DNA from: Maricaulis sp048270265
GTDB lineage: Bacteria; Pseudomonadota; Alphaproteobacteria; Caulobacterales; Maricaulaceae
Direction: 5' to 3'
Assembly: GCF_048270265.1 (NCBI RefSeq)
Contig: NZ_JBLWTD010000015.1
Coordinates: forward strand, 1-64,000
DNA length: 64,000 nt
The notes beneath the pieces are model-generated. The model had not been told where the DNA came from. It ran no database searches and worked only from the letters and a program-made list of their open reading frames with translations. The position numbers and the translations under genes are program-made. Below, piece by piece: positions 51,788 to 59,865 of the stretch; the stretch's first letter is position 1; each line of letters starts with the position of its first letter.

Positions 51788-52938
51788 GCTGAGGCCTGCC
51801 GGTCCGTTGCCTTGTCGAAGCTGAGATCGAGGGAGTGGGCCAGCTCGCCGATGAGTTCATTGGCGATGTCGACATCGACGCGCGTCTCGGTGTCCTTGCC
51901 CTGCCGGTAATTCCAGAAATCGCAGGCATGCGAGATCTCGCCGATCGCCCGCCCGATCTCGGAAAAGGACTGGCTGGCACCGCGCAGGAAGGTCTGGAAG
52001 GGCAGCGGATCATTCTCGTCGATCAGTGACTGGAACACGGTGTCGTAATTGACGAGATGGACTTTGACCGAGGCGAAATTCTCGTCGAGGCGCTGCAGGA
52101 TCCGCCGCACCAGGCCATAGATGAAGACCTTGTCTTCCTGGCTGGCCCTGGCAAGACGCATGCTGGCCATGCGGGTGGCAACAGCCGGGAAGCCCTGCAG
52201 CAGGCGCGCATAGCACCACTTGTAGTACAGCACGCCCTTCCAGCCCTTCAGCGACCGCTCGAAATCATCGATGCCGAAGCGCAGGGCGTGACGCAGCGGC
52301 GCGAGCGCCGGGTTGGTGGGATCTTCCATCATCAGATGGGTCAGACGGTCGGCGGTGAGATCGATATCCAGCCCCGCCGCTCCGCTGGCCCGGTCGACCA
52401 GGGCGCGCATGTCGCGGCGCAGGAAGGAGCGCACCGCGCGGATATCCTGCAATGAAATGTCGAAATAACAATCGGCCACCTGGCGGCCGAGCCCCTGGGT
52501 CACATCGCGCAGCAGATAGGGGTCGAGCGAGGGCAGGCGGGCAATTTCCCGCAGCAGTTCCAGGTCGCGGCTGATCGCTTCATTGGGCGTGTTCGGCCCG
52601 ACTGCCTCGCGAAAGGCCGAGTCCAGATTGGGTTGCTCGACAAACAGGGCATAGCCGCCGAGCTTGAGGTCAGACTTGCTGAACGGAAAAACGATCTTCG
52701 TCGCGGTGGCGCGATGCGTGTGGACATAGGGCCGGTCCTGGGCCCGCAGCGCATGTTTCAGCAGGATGGCATCATTGAGCCGCCGGCAGCTGAACAGGGG
52801 CGAGGCGGCGTGCGCCGGGTTCGTCGCATTGAGACGCGCAATTTCGTGCAGGTTCAGGACGCGCGCCGATGCGGCTGTCCTGGCCAGGCGATGCAAGCTT
52901 CTGAGTTGATGCGTGCCTGTCATGTCCGCCCCGGTCAC
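51784..52938 (-). CDS. Conserved-looking helical protein of unknown function, 384 aa
   Basis: Predicted cytosolic protein with no signal peptide or membrane segment. It is mainly alpha-helical with many Arg/Leu/Asp and scattered aromatic residues. Readable segments are TATKIVFPFSKSDLKLGGYA, DCYFDISLQDIRAVRSFLRR, GWKGVLYYKWCYARLLQGFP and DFWNYRQGKDTETRVDVDIA. I do not recognise a family. It sits downstream of rsmD on the same strand (112-base gap) and converges with mutL. The N-terminal MTGADMTGTH suggests either of two Met starts. Confidence 0.6.
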   Translation of the reverse strand: MTGADMTGTHQLRSLHRLARTAASARVLNLHEIARLNATNPAHAASPLFSCRRLNDAILLKHALRAQDRPYVHTHRATATKIVFPFSKSDLKLGGYALFVEQPNLDSAFREAVGPNTPNEAISRDLELLREIARLPSLDPYLLRDVTQGLGRQVADCYFDISLQDIRAVRSFLRRDMRALVDRASGAAGLDIDLTADRLTHLMMEDPTNPALAPLRHALRFGIDDFERSLKGWKGVLYYKWCYARLLQGFPAVATRMASMRLARASQEDKVFIYGLVRRILQRLDENFASVKVHLVNYDTVFQSLIDENDPLPFQTFLRGASQSFSEIGRAIGEISHACDFWNYRQGKDTETRVDVDIANELIGELAHSLDLSFDKATDRQASA

Positions 52939-53050
52939 GTGTGCATCCAGCTGAACGCTATCTCCGGGAGAATTGGGGACAAATTCGAATTTACGGTTAA
53001 TGCGGGTGCGCCCGGTCCGCGCTCCCGCGGACGGGGGCGGAAGGTGCGGC

Positions 53051-53614
53051 TCAGTTGTCGCGTTCGAGGAACATCACCTTGGCGGCGCCATATTCGCGCT
53101 CATTGGCGCAGATCCAGCCGGGGGTTTCCGGCTTTTCCTCGATTCCCACTTCCAGCATGGCGACGGCATCTTCAGCCACCCAATTGCCGGTCAGCAGTTT
53201 GCCAAGTGCCTTTTCGCCGAGCCCGCTGCCATAGGGCGGGTCGAGGAACACCAGATCGAAGGGTTCGGCCATCGCGGCCGGCCTGGAGCCCATTGCGGTG
53301 GCATCCTTGCGGTGCAGACCGGTCTGGGAGAAGAGTTTGAGCGTCTGGATGTTCTCGTGGATCGCTGAGCGTGCACCGGCCTCATTGTCGACGAACAGGC
53401 AGTAGGCCGCGCCGCGCGACAGGGCTTCCAGGCCGAGTCCGCCGGAACCGGCAAACAGGTCCAGCACCCGGCTGCCGACCAGGGGCGGAGCCCATTCGGC
53501 ATGTTCGAGCACGTTGAAAATCGCTTCGCGGGCCCGGTCCGAAGTCGGACGTGTCGTGCGTCCCTTGGGCGCGCCGATGGTGCGGCCCTTGTATAATCCA
53601 CCAACAATTCTCAT
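53051..53614 (-). CDS. rsmD: 16S rRNA (guanine966-N2)-methyltransferase RsmD
   Basis: 187-residue AdoMet-dependent enzyme that methylates G966 of 16S rRNA. It begins MRIVGGLYKGRTI, then LVGSRVLDLFAGSGGLGLEA (AdoMet loop) and VFLDPPYG with the DPPY catalytic motif at 125-128. Length is normal. The gene starts 3 bases after the rluB stop, so the two are one operon for ribosomal RNA modification. No independent promoter is visible. Confidence 0.95.
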   Translation of the reverse strand: MRIVGGLYKGRTIGAPKGRTTRPTSDRAREAIFNVLEHAEWAPPLVGSRVLDLFAGSGGLGLEALSRGAAYCLFVDNEAGARSAIHENIQTLKLFSQTGLHRKDATAMGSRPAAMAEPFDLVFLDPPYGSGLGEKALGKLLTGNWVAEDAVAMLEVGIEEKPETPGWICANEREYGAAKVMFLERDN

Positions 53615-53617
53615 GGC

Positions 53618-54772
53618 CTAGCTGCGCCCCCTTGGCTTGCGGTCGGTGCCGGGCTTGCCGGTGGAGCTGCCGGGTCTGGCGGCGGGATTGCGGTTTTTGC
53701 CGGCGAGCTGAAAACCGGTTTTCGGCTTGCTGCTGCCCGTCTTGCCGGCCGGTGGCTTGCCGCCGAACTTGCGGCCATCGGCCCGCTTGGTATCAACCGG
53801 CTCGGCCGCGGCCGCTCTCGGGTCCGAGCGTTTCGGCCCGCCACGCTTGGGATCACCACGTTTGGGATCGGGGCGCTTGGAATCCGGGCGGGCCCGTGGG
53901 CCGCGCGTGCGGGAATCCTCGAGATACTGCACCGGTTTGGCGAAGCCGGGCTGGCCGGCACCGCCCATGGTGCGCTTGGCCGGGCGCTTGGCAGGGCGGG
54001 TGCTGGCGGCGGCCAGCTCCTCGAACACATGCCCGTCTTCCATCAGATGTCCACACTGGTCCTTGAGGACGCGCGAGGCGACGGATTTGACTTCACCGCG
54101 ATCGATTGTACCGAGCTGGAATGGCCCATAGGCGATCCGGATGAGCCGGTTGACGCGCAGGCCGACGGCATCGAGGGCGCGGCGCACCTCGCGGTTCTTG
54201 CCTTCCTTGATGCCGATCGTCAGCCAGATATTCGAACCGGTCTCGCGTTCGACTTCCACTTCCATCGGGCCGTATTTGATGCCTTCCACCGTGATGCCGG
54301 CCTGCAGCTTGGCGATGGCGGCATTGTCGATCGTGCCGAAGGCGCGGGCGCGATAGCGCCGCGTCCAGCCGGTGGAGGGCAATTCCAGGGCGCGGGCGAG
54401 GGCGCCGTCATTGGTCAGAAGAAGCAGGCCTTCCGATGTCAGGTCGAGCCGGCCGATCGAGATCACCCGGCCGATTTCCTTCGGCAGCTTGTCGAAGACG
54501 GTTTCGCGCCCTTCCGGGTCGCTATGGGTCGTCACCAGGCCGGCGGGCTTGTGATACAGCCACAGGCGCGTGGCCTCGGGCGTTTCCACCAGGACACCGT
54601 CGACGACGATCGTCTCGCGGCCCGTCACCTTGAAGGCCGGGGTGTCGAGCGTCTTGCCGTCCACCTTCACCCGTCCGCCCTCGATCATGCGTTCGATCTC
54701 GCGCCGCGAAGCGACGCCGGCACGGGCGAGGTATTTGGCGATGCGTTCGCCGGTCTCTGCTGCGTCGGTCAA
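53618..54772 (-). CDS. rluB: RluB-type 23S rRNA pseudouridine synthase
   Basis: 384-residue RsuA-family pseudouridine synthase. The N-terminal S4 domain is ERIAKYLARAGVASRREIER. The catalytic domain has YHKPAGLVTTH and SIGRLDLTSEGLLLLTNDG with the Asp, plus EGKNREVRRAL. From about residue 270 a long Lys/Arg/Pro/Gly-rich tail carries DPKR-type repeats (DPKRGDPKRGGPKRSDP), usual for alphaproteobacterial members and probably RNA-binding. The target (U2605 in E. coli) is inferred. It heads the rluB-rsmD operon and is divergent from tadA with only 37 bases between starts. Confidence 0.92.
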   Translation of the reverse strand: MTDAAETGERIAKYLARAGVASRREIERMIEGGRVKVDGKTLDTPAFKVTGRETIVVDGVLVETPEATRLWLYHKPAGLVTTHSDPEGRETVFDKLPKEIGRVISIGRLDLTSEGLLLLTNDGALARALELPSTGWTRRYRARAFGTIDNAAIAKLQAGITVEGIKYGPMEVEVERETGSNIWLTIGIKEGKNREVRRALDAVGLRVNRLIRIAYGPFQLGTIDRGEVKSVASRVLKDQCGHLMEDGHVFEELAAASTRPAKRPAKRTMGGAGQPGFAKPVQYLEDSRTRGPRARPDSKRPDPKRGDPKRGGPKRSDPRAAAAEPVDTKRADGRKFGGKPPAGKTGSSKPKTGFQLAGKNRNPAARPGSSTGKPGTDRKPRGRS

Positions 54773-54809
54773 ACTTGACCCTTTCCCATCGGCGCTCTAC
54801 GCCGCCAAT
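54773..54809 (+). promoter_or_regulatory. Short divergent rluB / tadA control region
   Basis: Only 37 bases separate the two starts. TTGACC lies at 54776-54781 on the plus strand, followed by weak -10-like CTACGC near 54797. Both promoters must overlap here or lie inside the opposite genes. Confidence 0.4.
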
Positions 54810-55292
54810 ATGACAACGTCGCGAGATACCGGGTTTATGGAGGCGGCACTACGCCTGGCGCAAGCGGCAGCGGAAGCTGGCGAAACGCCAATCGGTGCAA
54901 TCATCGTCGATCCGGCCACGGACGAGATCATCGCGAGCGCGCATAATAGCCCGATTGCGGGCCATGATCCAACCGGGCACGCAGAAATACTCGCCTTGCG
55001 CGCCGCAGCGGCCCGGCTTGGCAATTATCGCCTCCCGGGACTGGAGCTGTTCGTGACGCTGGAACCATGCGCCATGTGCGCCGGCGCCATCAGCCACGCC
55101 AGGATTGGCCGTCTGGTCTATGGGGCCGATGATGCCAAGGGCGGGGCGGTTGCGCACGGGCCGCGCTTTTTCGAACAACCCACCTGCCACTCCCGCCCGC
55201 AGGTCACATCCGGCATTCTGGCCGAGGAGAGCGCGGCGCTCCTGCGCGGGTTTTTCCGGGCGCGCCGCAAGGCGAAAACCAGTGACGTTTGA
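54810..55292 (+). CDS. tadA: tRNA adenosine(34) deaminase TadA
   Basis: 160-residue cytidine-deaminase-fold enzyme making inosine-34 in tRNA-Arg(ACG). The zinc site is H57-A-E59 in GHAEILAL and P86-C87-A-M-C90 in EPCAMCAG. The start ATG at 54810 is fixed by the family N-terminus; the frame upstream belongs to rluB on the other strand. The stop overlaps the next gene by 11 bases. Confidence 0.95.
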   Translation: MTTSRDTGFMEAALRLAQAAAEAGETPIGAIIVDPATDEIIASAHNSPIAGHDPTGHAEILALRAAAARLGNYRLPGLELFVTLEPCAMCAGAISHARIGRLVYGADDAKGGAVAHGPRFFEQPTCHSRPQVTSGILAEESAALLRGFFRARRKAKTSDV

Positions 55293-55614
55293 TCCTGACC
55301 TTGCCGACCGCATGGAGGCCGCCCTGGTCGCGCGCGGTGCCATGCCGGCGCGCCGCCGGATGTTCGGCGGTATCGCCCTGATGGTGAATGGCCATATGAG
55401 CTATGGCACCTCGAATGAGGAGATGCATGTCCGCGTGGGGCCGGAGCGCTATGCCGAGGCACTGACCCGGCCGGGCGCGCGTATCATGGACATGACCGGC
55501 AAGGTGATGACGGGCTGGGTCACCATCGATGGTCCGTCCGATCTCGACGAGGACGAGCTCGGCGGCTGGGCCGGTCTGGCGCTAGACTTCAACCGCACCC
55601 TGGCACCGAAATAA
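55282..55614 (+). CDS. TfoX N-terminal domain protein
   Basis: 110-residue cytosolic protein of the TfoX/Sxy N-terminal family, related to competence regulator Sxy but here a stand-alone domain of unknown role. Marks are RRMFGGIALMVNGHMSYGT and MGRA-like VRVGPERYAEAL, with MTGWVTIDGP. A GTG at 55282 gives a family-like N-terminus and overlaps tadA, suggesting coupling; an ATG at 55312 is the alternative. The metal- or nucleic-acid link is not seen. Confidence 0.8.
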   Translation: MTFDPDLADRMEAALVARGAMPARRRMFGGIALMVNGHMSYGTSNEEMHVRVGPERYAEALTRPGARIMDMTGKVMTGWVTIDGPSDLDEDELGGWAGLALDFNRTLAPK

Positions 55615-55618
55615 CGGC

Positions 55619-56197
55619 TCAGGCCGCGAGCCGCGCCTCCAGCCCGTCCCGCGCCGCCGGCCACTCTTCCCTGAGCATGGAAAAATACACCGAGTTCCGC
55701 CATTCGCCGGTCCAGCACAGCAGGTGATGGCGCAGCGTGCCTTCCTTTGTGGCCCCCATTTTCAACATCGCATTCTGTGAGCGCAGATTCTTGTGGTGGG
55801 TCTTGAGCTCGACGCGCTCGGCACCGGCATCGAAGGCATTGCCGAGCAGGAGGTGTTTGCAGGCCGGATTGACCTTGCTGCCGCGGGCTTCGGCGCAATA
55901 CCAGGTCCAGCCGACCTCCAGCCGTTTGTGGGGCGGGGTGATCGCCAGATAGGCACTATGACCCAGCGCCGTCCCGTCGCCCTGCCGGCGCACGAGGTGA
56001 GAGACCTGGTCGCCGCGCGCCTGGCCGGCCAGCATGAGATCGAACCAGGGATCGAAATGATCGCCATCGCCGCGGATCGAGGTCAGCGCCCACAGCTCGG
56101 CTTCCGCTGCCAGCGGCCGCAACTCCTCGCGATGGGCCTCGACCAGCGGCTCAAGCCGGACAATGTCATTTTCAAGTACGCGCGCTTTGATCTGCAT
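55619..56197 (-). CDS. GNAT family N-acetyltransferase
   Basis: 192-residue cytosolic acetyltransferase of the RimJ/RimL-like branch, transferring an acetyl group from acetyl-CoA to an amine. Family marks are VRLEPLVEAHREEL, LGHSAYLAITPPHKRLEVGW, CKHLLLGNAFDAGAERVEL and NLRSQNAMLKMGATKEGTLR (acetyl-CoA helix). The substrate could be a protein N-terminus or a small molecule. It lies 3 bases after the TauE/SafE gene, so they are one transcript. Confidence 0.9.
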   Translation of the reverse strand: MQIKARVLENDIVRLEPLVEAHREELRPLAAEAELWALTSIRGDGDHFDPWFDLMLAGQARGDQVSHLVRRQGDGTALGHSAYLAITPPHKRLEVGWTWYCAEARGSKVNPACKHLLLGNAFDAGAERVELKTHHKNLRSQNAMLKMGATKEGTLRHHLLCWTGEWRNSVYFSMLREEWPAARDGLEARLAA

Positions 56198-56200
56198 GGC

Positions 56201-56938
56201 TCAGCTCCCGATCAGCAAGAGCGCTCCGCGTATCACATAGATCGCGCCAATTCCTGACACGATCCATTTCGTCCAGTTACGGAATTGAACATCGCTCATC
56301 ACCTCCAGCAGGCGCGCGCCCAGTGTGGTGCCGATGATCGCGAGCGGGCCGGCGATCAGCAGCCAGTGAACTTGCGGCAGCGCCCCGGCGGCAATCGCCG
56401 GAGCGATGTAATAGGCGACCTTCACCAGGTGGGAGACGACCTGTGTCGCCGCCTTGGTGGCCACGATGATGCGCCGGTCGCGCGGGGCGGCGACGAAGAA
56501 GACATCGACCAGCGGACCGGACACGCCGGCGACGGTATTGAGTCCGGTGACGAGAAAGCCGCAGATCGCCGCCTGGACCGGATTGCCGGCATCCAGTTTG
56601 AGCCATTTGCGGGGAATCCAGATCACGGCCGGCACCAGGCCCAACACGATGAACAGCCAGGGCTTGGGCAGTTCGAAGGCGGCGAAGAACAGGACGGCCG
56701 CCGCGCTCGCCGAGCCCGTCAGATAAATGCCGAGGATGCGCCAGTCGATCCATTTGCCGAGCAATATGGCGCGCCAGCCATTGGAGACGGTCTGGACCAC
56801 CCCATGCACCACCATGGCGGCGGAGACCGGCAGGATCATCGCCAGCACCCCCATCAGGATCAACCCGCCCGCCATGCCGAAAATCCCGGAGATGAAGGCC
56901 GTGATGAAGACGGAGATGATCAGGATGAGGATATTCAT
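56201..56938 (-). CDS. TauE/SafE family membrane permease
   Basis: 245-residue inner-membrane protein with seven or eight helices, of the TauE/SafE (sulfite/organic anion exporter) family. Marks are SGIFGMAGGLILMGVLAMIL with the conserved Gly run near the N-terminus and GFLVTGLNTVAGVSGPLVDV for the second half-repeat. The ion carried is unknown. I chose the ATG at 56938 (MNILILIISVFITAF); longer frames upstream read as leader. GNAT is downstream. Confidence 0.85.
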   Translation of the reverse strand: MNILILIISVFITAFISGIFGMAGGLILMGVLAMILPVSAAMVVHGVVQTVSNGWRAILLGKWIDWRILGIYLTGSASAAAVLFFAAFELPKPWLFIVLGLVPAVIWIPRKWLKLDAGNPVQAAICGFLVTGLNTVAGVSGPLVDVFFVAAPRDRRIIVATKAATQVVSHLVKVAYYIAPAIAAGALPQVHWLLIAGPLAIIGTTLGARLLEVMSDVQFRNWTKWIVSGIGAIYVIRGALLLIGS

Positions 56939-57021
56939 ACGGCGTGGACCAACACGCGGCCCGGCGATGGCGGGCGCGGCCAAACTTGCGGAACACAACG
57001 GGAACGTGTAGTGTTCACGGG

Positions 57022-57306
57022 ATGTGGTCCAAGCTGCTTCGATGTCTGATGCAGGTCTCCGCCGGTATAGGCGCGGTGGTCGCGCGCATTACGCTTCCGC
57101 TGCGCCGACCGAGTGTATCGGTCTGGCGGAACTGGGAAGTGGTTTGCCGCGCGGCCGGGCTGGGGGCGATTGGACTGTCGGTGTTCGCCGAGGGCGGGCA
57201 GGTTCAGCCTGGCAGCATCCTCGCCGGTATCATTGTGCTGATCGCGAGCACATACTGCGCCTATCGAGCGGGCGAAATGGAGGCAGAAGATGATCGGTTC
57301 CGTTGA
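57022..57306 (+). CDS. Small membrane protein, 94 aa
   Basis: Predicted inner-membrane protein of unknown function with an N-terminal basic segment and two hydrophobic parts (LMQVSAGIGAVVARI and PGSILAGIIVLIASTYCAY). It ends with an acidic tail (RAGEMEAEDDRFR). The ATG at 57022 has a weak ribosome site (gtgttcacggg). It overlaps the next mini-gene by 17 bases. I do not recognise it. Confidence 0.5.
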   Translation: MWSKLLRCLMQVSAGIGAVVARITLPLRRPSVSVWRNWEVVCRAAGLGAIGLSVFAEGGQVQPGSILAGIIVLIASTYCAYRAGEMEAEDDRFR

Positions 57307-57424
57307 AGTCAGTCTGTGGCCCCTGGTCGTATTCACCGTGTTTATGGTCGCCGTCATAGCCATCGCCAGTTACAATGAAACGCGCGCCCGGCGGGACAAG
57401 GATGCCAGGGACGAAACGTCCTAG
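57290..57424 (+). CDS. 44-residue single-helix membrane protein
   Basis: Tiny protein with one hydrophobic helix, MIGSVEVSLWPLVVFTVFMV then AVIAIASYNE, and a charged tail (TRARRDKDARDETS). The start ATG lies inside the preceding gene, 17 bases before its stop, with ggaggcag upstream, so translation is plausible and coupled. Its stop overlaps the stop of the convergent APH gene by 4 bases. Function unknown; small helical proteins like this often adjust a membrane partner. Confidence 0.5.
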   Translation: MIGSVEVSLWPLVVFTVFMVAVIAIASYNETRARRDKDARDETS

Positions 57425-58485
57425 GCGCCGGCCTTCTTCGCAAATCCCCACGCACCCTCGGCCAGCGGTTTGACGGCCTGGCCTATTTCCAGCGCCTTGG
57501 CATTGGAGGCATTGCCCTGCAGCGCCCGGGCATAGACGCCCTGGCAGATCGAGGCGAGGCGGAACAGGTTGTAGGCAAAGTAGAAGTCGAGCTCGGGGAT
57601 GCCGTCGCGGCCGGTGCGTTCGCAATAGGCCTTGGTATAGGCGGCGACATCGGGAATGCCGAGCGCCGCCAGGTCGACGCCGAGGAAGCCGTTGCGGATC
57701 GTTGGCGGCACCATCCAGCCCATCAGCTGATAGGTGAAATCGGCCATCGGATCGCCCAGAGTCGAAAGCTCCCAGTCGAGCACGGCGATGACGCGCGGCT
57801 CGGTCGGGTGGAAGACCATATTGTCGAGCCGGTAATCGCCATGCACCACGCTGGTGCGCTCCTGCTCGGGCGCGGCTGTAGGCAGCCAGTCGATCAGCTG
57901 GTCCATCGCCTCGATCGTGTCGGTTTCGGCGGCGCGATATTGCTTCGACCAGCGGCCGATCTGGCGCTGGAAATAATTGCCCGGCTTGCCATAGTCCGAC
58001 AGGCCTGCGGCCTCGACATCGATGGCATGCAGCTGCGCCAGGGTGGCATTGGAGGCGTCATAGATCGCGGCGCGCTCGGCCGGTTCCATGCCCGGCAGCA
58101 GCGGATCCCAGAAGATCCGGCCCTCGACGAATTCCATGACATAGAATTCCGTGCCGATGACATCGCGGTCCATGCACAGGCCATACATCACGGGGCAGGG
58201 GAAGCCGGCCTCGCCCAGGGCCTTCATGACGCGGAATTCGCGGTCGACGGCATGGGCTGACGGCAGGAGCTTGCCCGGTGGCTTGCGCCGCAGCACATAG
58301 CTGCGCGACGGCGTTGCCAGCTTGTAGGTCGGATTGGATTGCCCGCCCTTGAACTGGCTGACGCTCAGCGGACCGGCATAGCCGTCGACATGCTCCGACA
58401 TCCAGCCCGCCAGGGCCGCCTCGTCAAAGGCCAGCGCATCGGCAACATCCTTGGTGCCGGAAAAACTCTCATCAACCGTGCTCAT
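57421..58485 (-). CDS. APH/ACAD10-like phosphotransferase
   Basis: 354-residue kinase-like fold of the aminoglycoside phosphotransferase (APH) family, ACAD10/11 branch. Marks are RSYVLRRKPPGKLLPSAHAV (ATP lobe), VVHGDYRLDNMVFHPTEPRV (Brenner loop) and IAVLDWELSTLGDPMADF (metal Asp). In metazoa ACAD10/11 phosphorylate 4-hydroxyacyl-CoA; bacterial homologues may do the same or phosphorylate other small molecules. The gene overlaps the amidohydrolase by 4 bases and is second in that operon. Confidence 0.85.
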   Translation of the reverse strand: MSTVDESFSGTKDVADALAFDEAALAGWMSEHVDGYAGPLSVSQFKGGQSNPTYKLATPSRSYVLRRKPPGKLLPSAHAVDREFRVMKALGEAGFPCPVMYGLCMDRDVIGTEFYVMEFVEGRIFWDPLLPGMEPAERAAIYDASNATLAQLHAIDVEAAGLSDYGKPGNYFQRQIGRWSKQYRAAETDTIEAMDQLIDWLPTAAPEQERTSVVHGDYRLDNMVFHPTEPRVIAVLDWELSTLGDPMADFTYQLMGWMVPPTIRNGFLGVDLAALGIPDVAAYTKAYCERTGRDGIPELDFYFAYNLFRLASICQGVYARALQGNASNAKALEIGQAVKPLAEGAWGFAKKAGA

Positions 58486-59780
58486 TCGCTTTTATACACC
58501 GTTCCGCCTTGCATAACAAAACCAACATCCATCAAGGCGGCGATATTCTCAAGCGGATTGCTGTCAACGGCGATGATATCCGCATATTTGCCCGGCTCGA
58601 TCGTGCCGATATCGGCATCCATCTGCAGATGGGCCGAGGCATTGACCGTGGCGGTCTCGATCGCTTCCATCTCGCTGAGGCCGGCCTCGACCAGCAGCTC
58701 GAATTCGCGGGCATTGATGCCGTGGCGCGAGACGCCGCTGTCGGTGCCAAAGGCGATCATCACACCGCCCTCATGCGCCCGGCGGGCCATTTCCAGCATG
58801 ATCGGTCCGACCGAGAGCGATTTCTCGCGCACAGCCGGGGTCATCCAGTCGGCGGTCGAGGCAATCTCGGCGACGGTGGCACCCGCCAACAGGGTGGGCA
58901 CGAGATAGGCATTGTGGCTGCGGAAGAGCCGGATCGAGTCGCGGTCGAGATAGGTGCCGTGCTCGATCGAGTCGCCGCCGGCCTCGAGGAAGGAATTGAT
59001 GCCGGTGACGCCATGTGAGTGCGCCGTGACCTGGCGTCCCATCATGTGCGCGGCGCCGACGATGGATTCCAGCTCGTCATCGAAGAATTGCTGCTCGACG
59101 CCGGCTGCCGTGTTGGAGAGCACGCCGCCGGTGCCGGTGATCTTGATCACATCGACGCCGGCGCGCACCAGTTCGCGCACCACGCGGCGGCAATCGGCCG
59201 GGCCATCGCAGGCGGAGCGGCTGGTCAGCGCATCCATCACGGCGGTCGAGAAACCGTTGACATCGCCATGACCGCCGGTCGGCGTCACGGCCGGGCCGGA
59301 GACGCGCATGCGCGGCCCGATGACATCGCCATCGCGGATCGCATCACGCAGGCCGGTCGAGGCTTCCAGCTCACCGCCGACATCCTGCACGGTGGTGAAA
59401 CCGGCCATCAGCGTGGTGCGGGCATTGTGGACGCCATTGAGCGCCAGATCGGCACTGTTCTCGGTCACTTCCAGCAGACGGCCCTGCGGGCTCAGCTCGC
59501 CCTGCAGATGCACATGGCTGTCGATCAGGCCGGGCAGGACAAACTGGTCCGACAGGTCGACGATGGTCGCGCCCTCGGGCGTGACGAAACCGGCCTCGAT
59601 CGCCTCGATGCGGCCGTCGCGGATCAGGATGGATTGATTGGATGTCGGGGCATTGCCCGGCACGGCCAGCAAATGACCGGCATGGATGACCGTGAGGCCG
59701 GCGCCTGGTGCATCCGTCTGCGCCAGGGCCGAACCACCCGTTGCCATCAGAGCGATAGCTGCGACCATTGAACGAAACAT
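58482..59780 (-). CDS. Secreted amidohydrolase family protein
   Basis: 432-residue exported metal-dependent hydrolase. A signal peptide (MFRSMVAAIALMATGGSALA) precedes the amidohydrolase barrel. The metal site starts with LIDSHVHLQGE; VIKITGTGG provides the bridging Lys, GRQVTAHSHGV and DSIEHGTYL the later His, and AFGTDSGVSRHG the Asp. This set fits Xaa-Pro-dipeptidase-like or carboxypeptidase amidohydrolases of subtype I, which cut N-acyl or dipeptide bonds. It overlaps the APH gene by 4 bases and is first in the operon. Confidence 0.88.
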   Translation of the reverse strand: MFRSMVAAIALMATGGSALAQTDAPGAGLTVIHAGHLLAVPGNAPTSNQSILIRDGRIEAIEAGFVTPEGATIVDLSDQFVLPGLIDSHVHLQGELSPQGRLLEVTENSADLALNGVHNARTTLMAGFTTVQDVGGELEASTGLRDAIRDGDVIGPRMRVSGPAVTPTGGHGDVNGFSTAVMDALTSRSACDGPADCRRVVRELVRAGVDVIKITGTGGVLSNTAAGVEQQFFDDELESIVGAAHMMGRQVTAHSHGVTGINSFLEAGGDSIEHGTYLDRDSIRLFRSHNAYLVPTLLAGATVAEIASTADWMTPAVREKSLSVGPIMLEMARRAHEGGVMIAFGTDSGVSRHGINAREFELLVEAGLSEMEAIETATVNASAHLQMDADIGTIEPGKYADIIAVDSNPLENIAALMDVGFVMQGGTVYKSE

Positions 59781-59865
59781 GTTTGTCTCCCCGCCTTTTG
59801 ATTTCTTGGCGCAAACATGCCCCGGCTGGCCGGGAAGTCAATTCACCTGTGAAGAACGCACCGCC

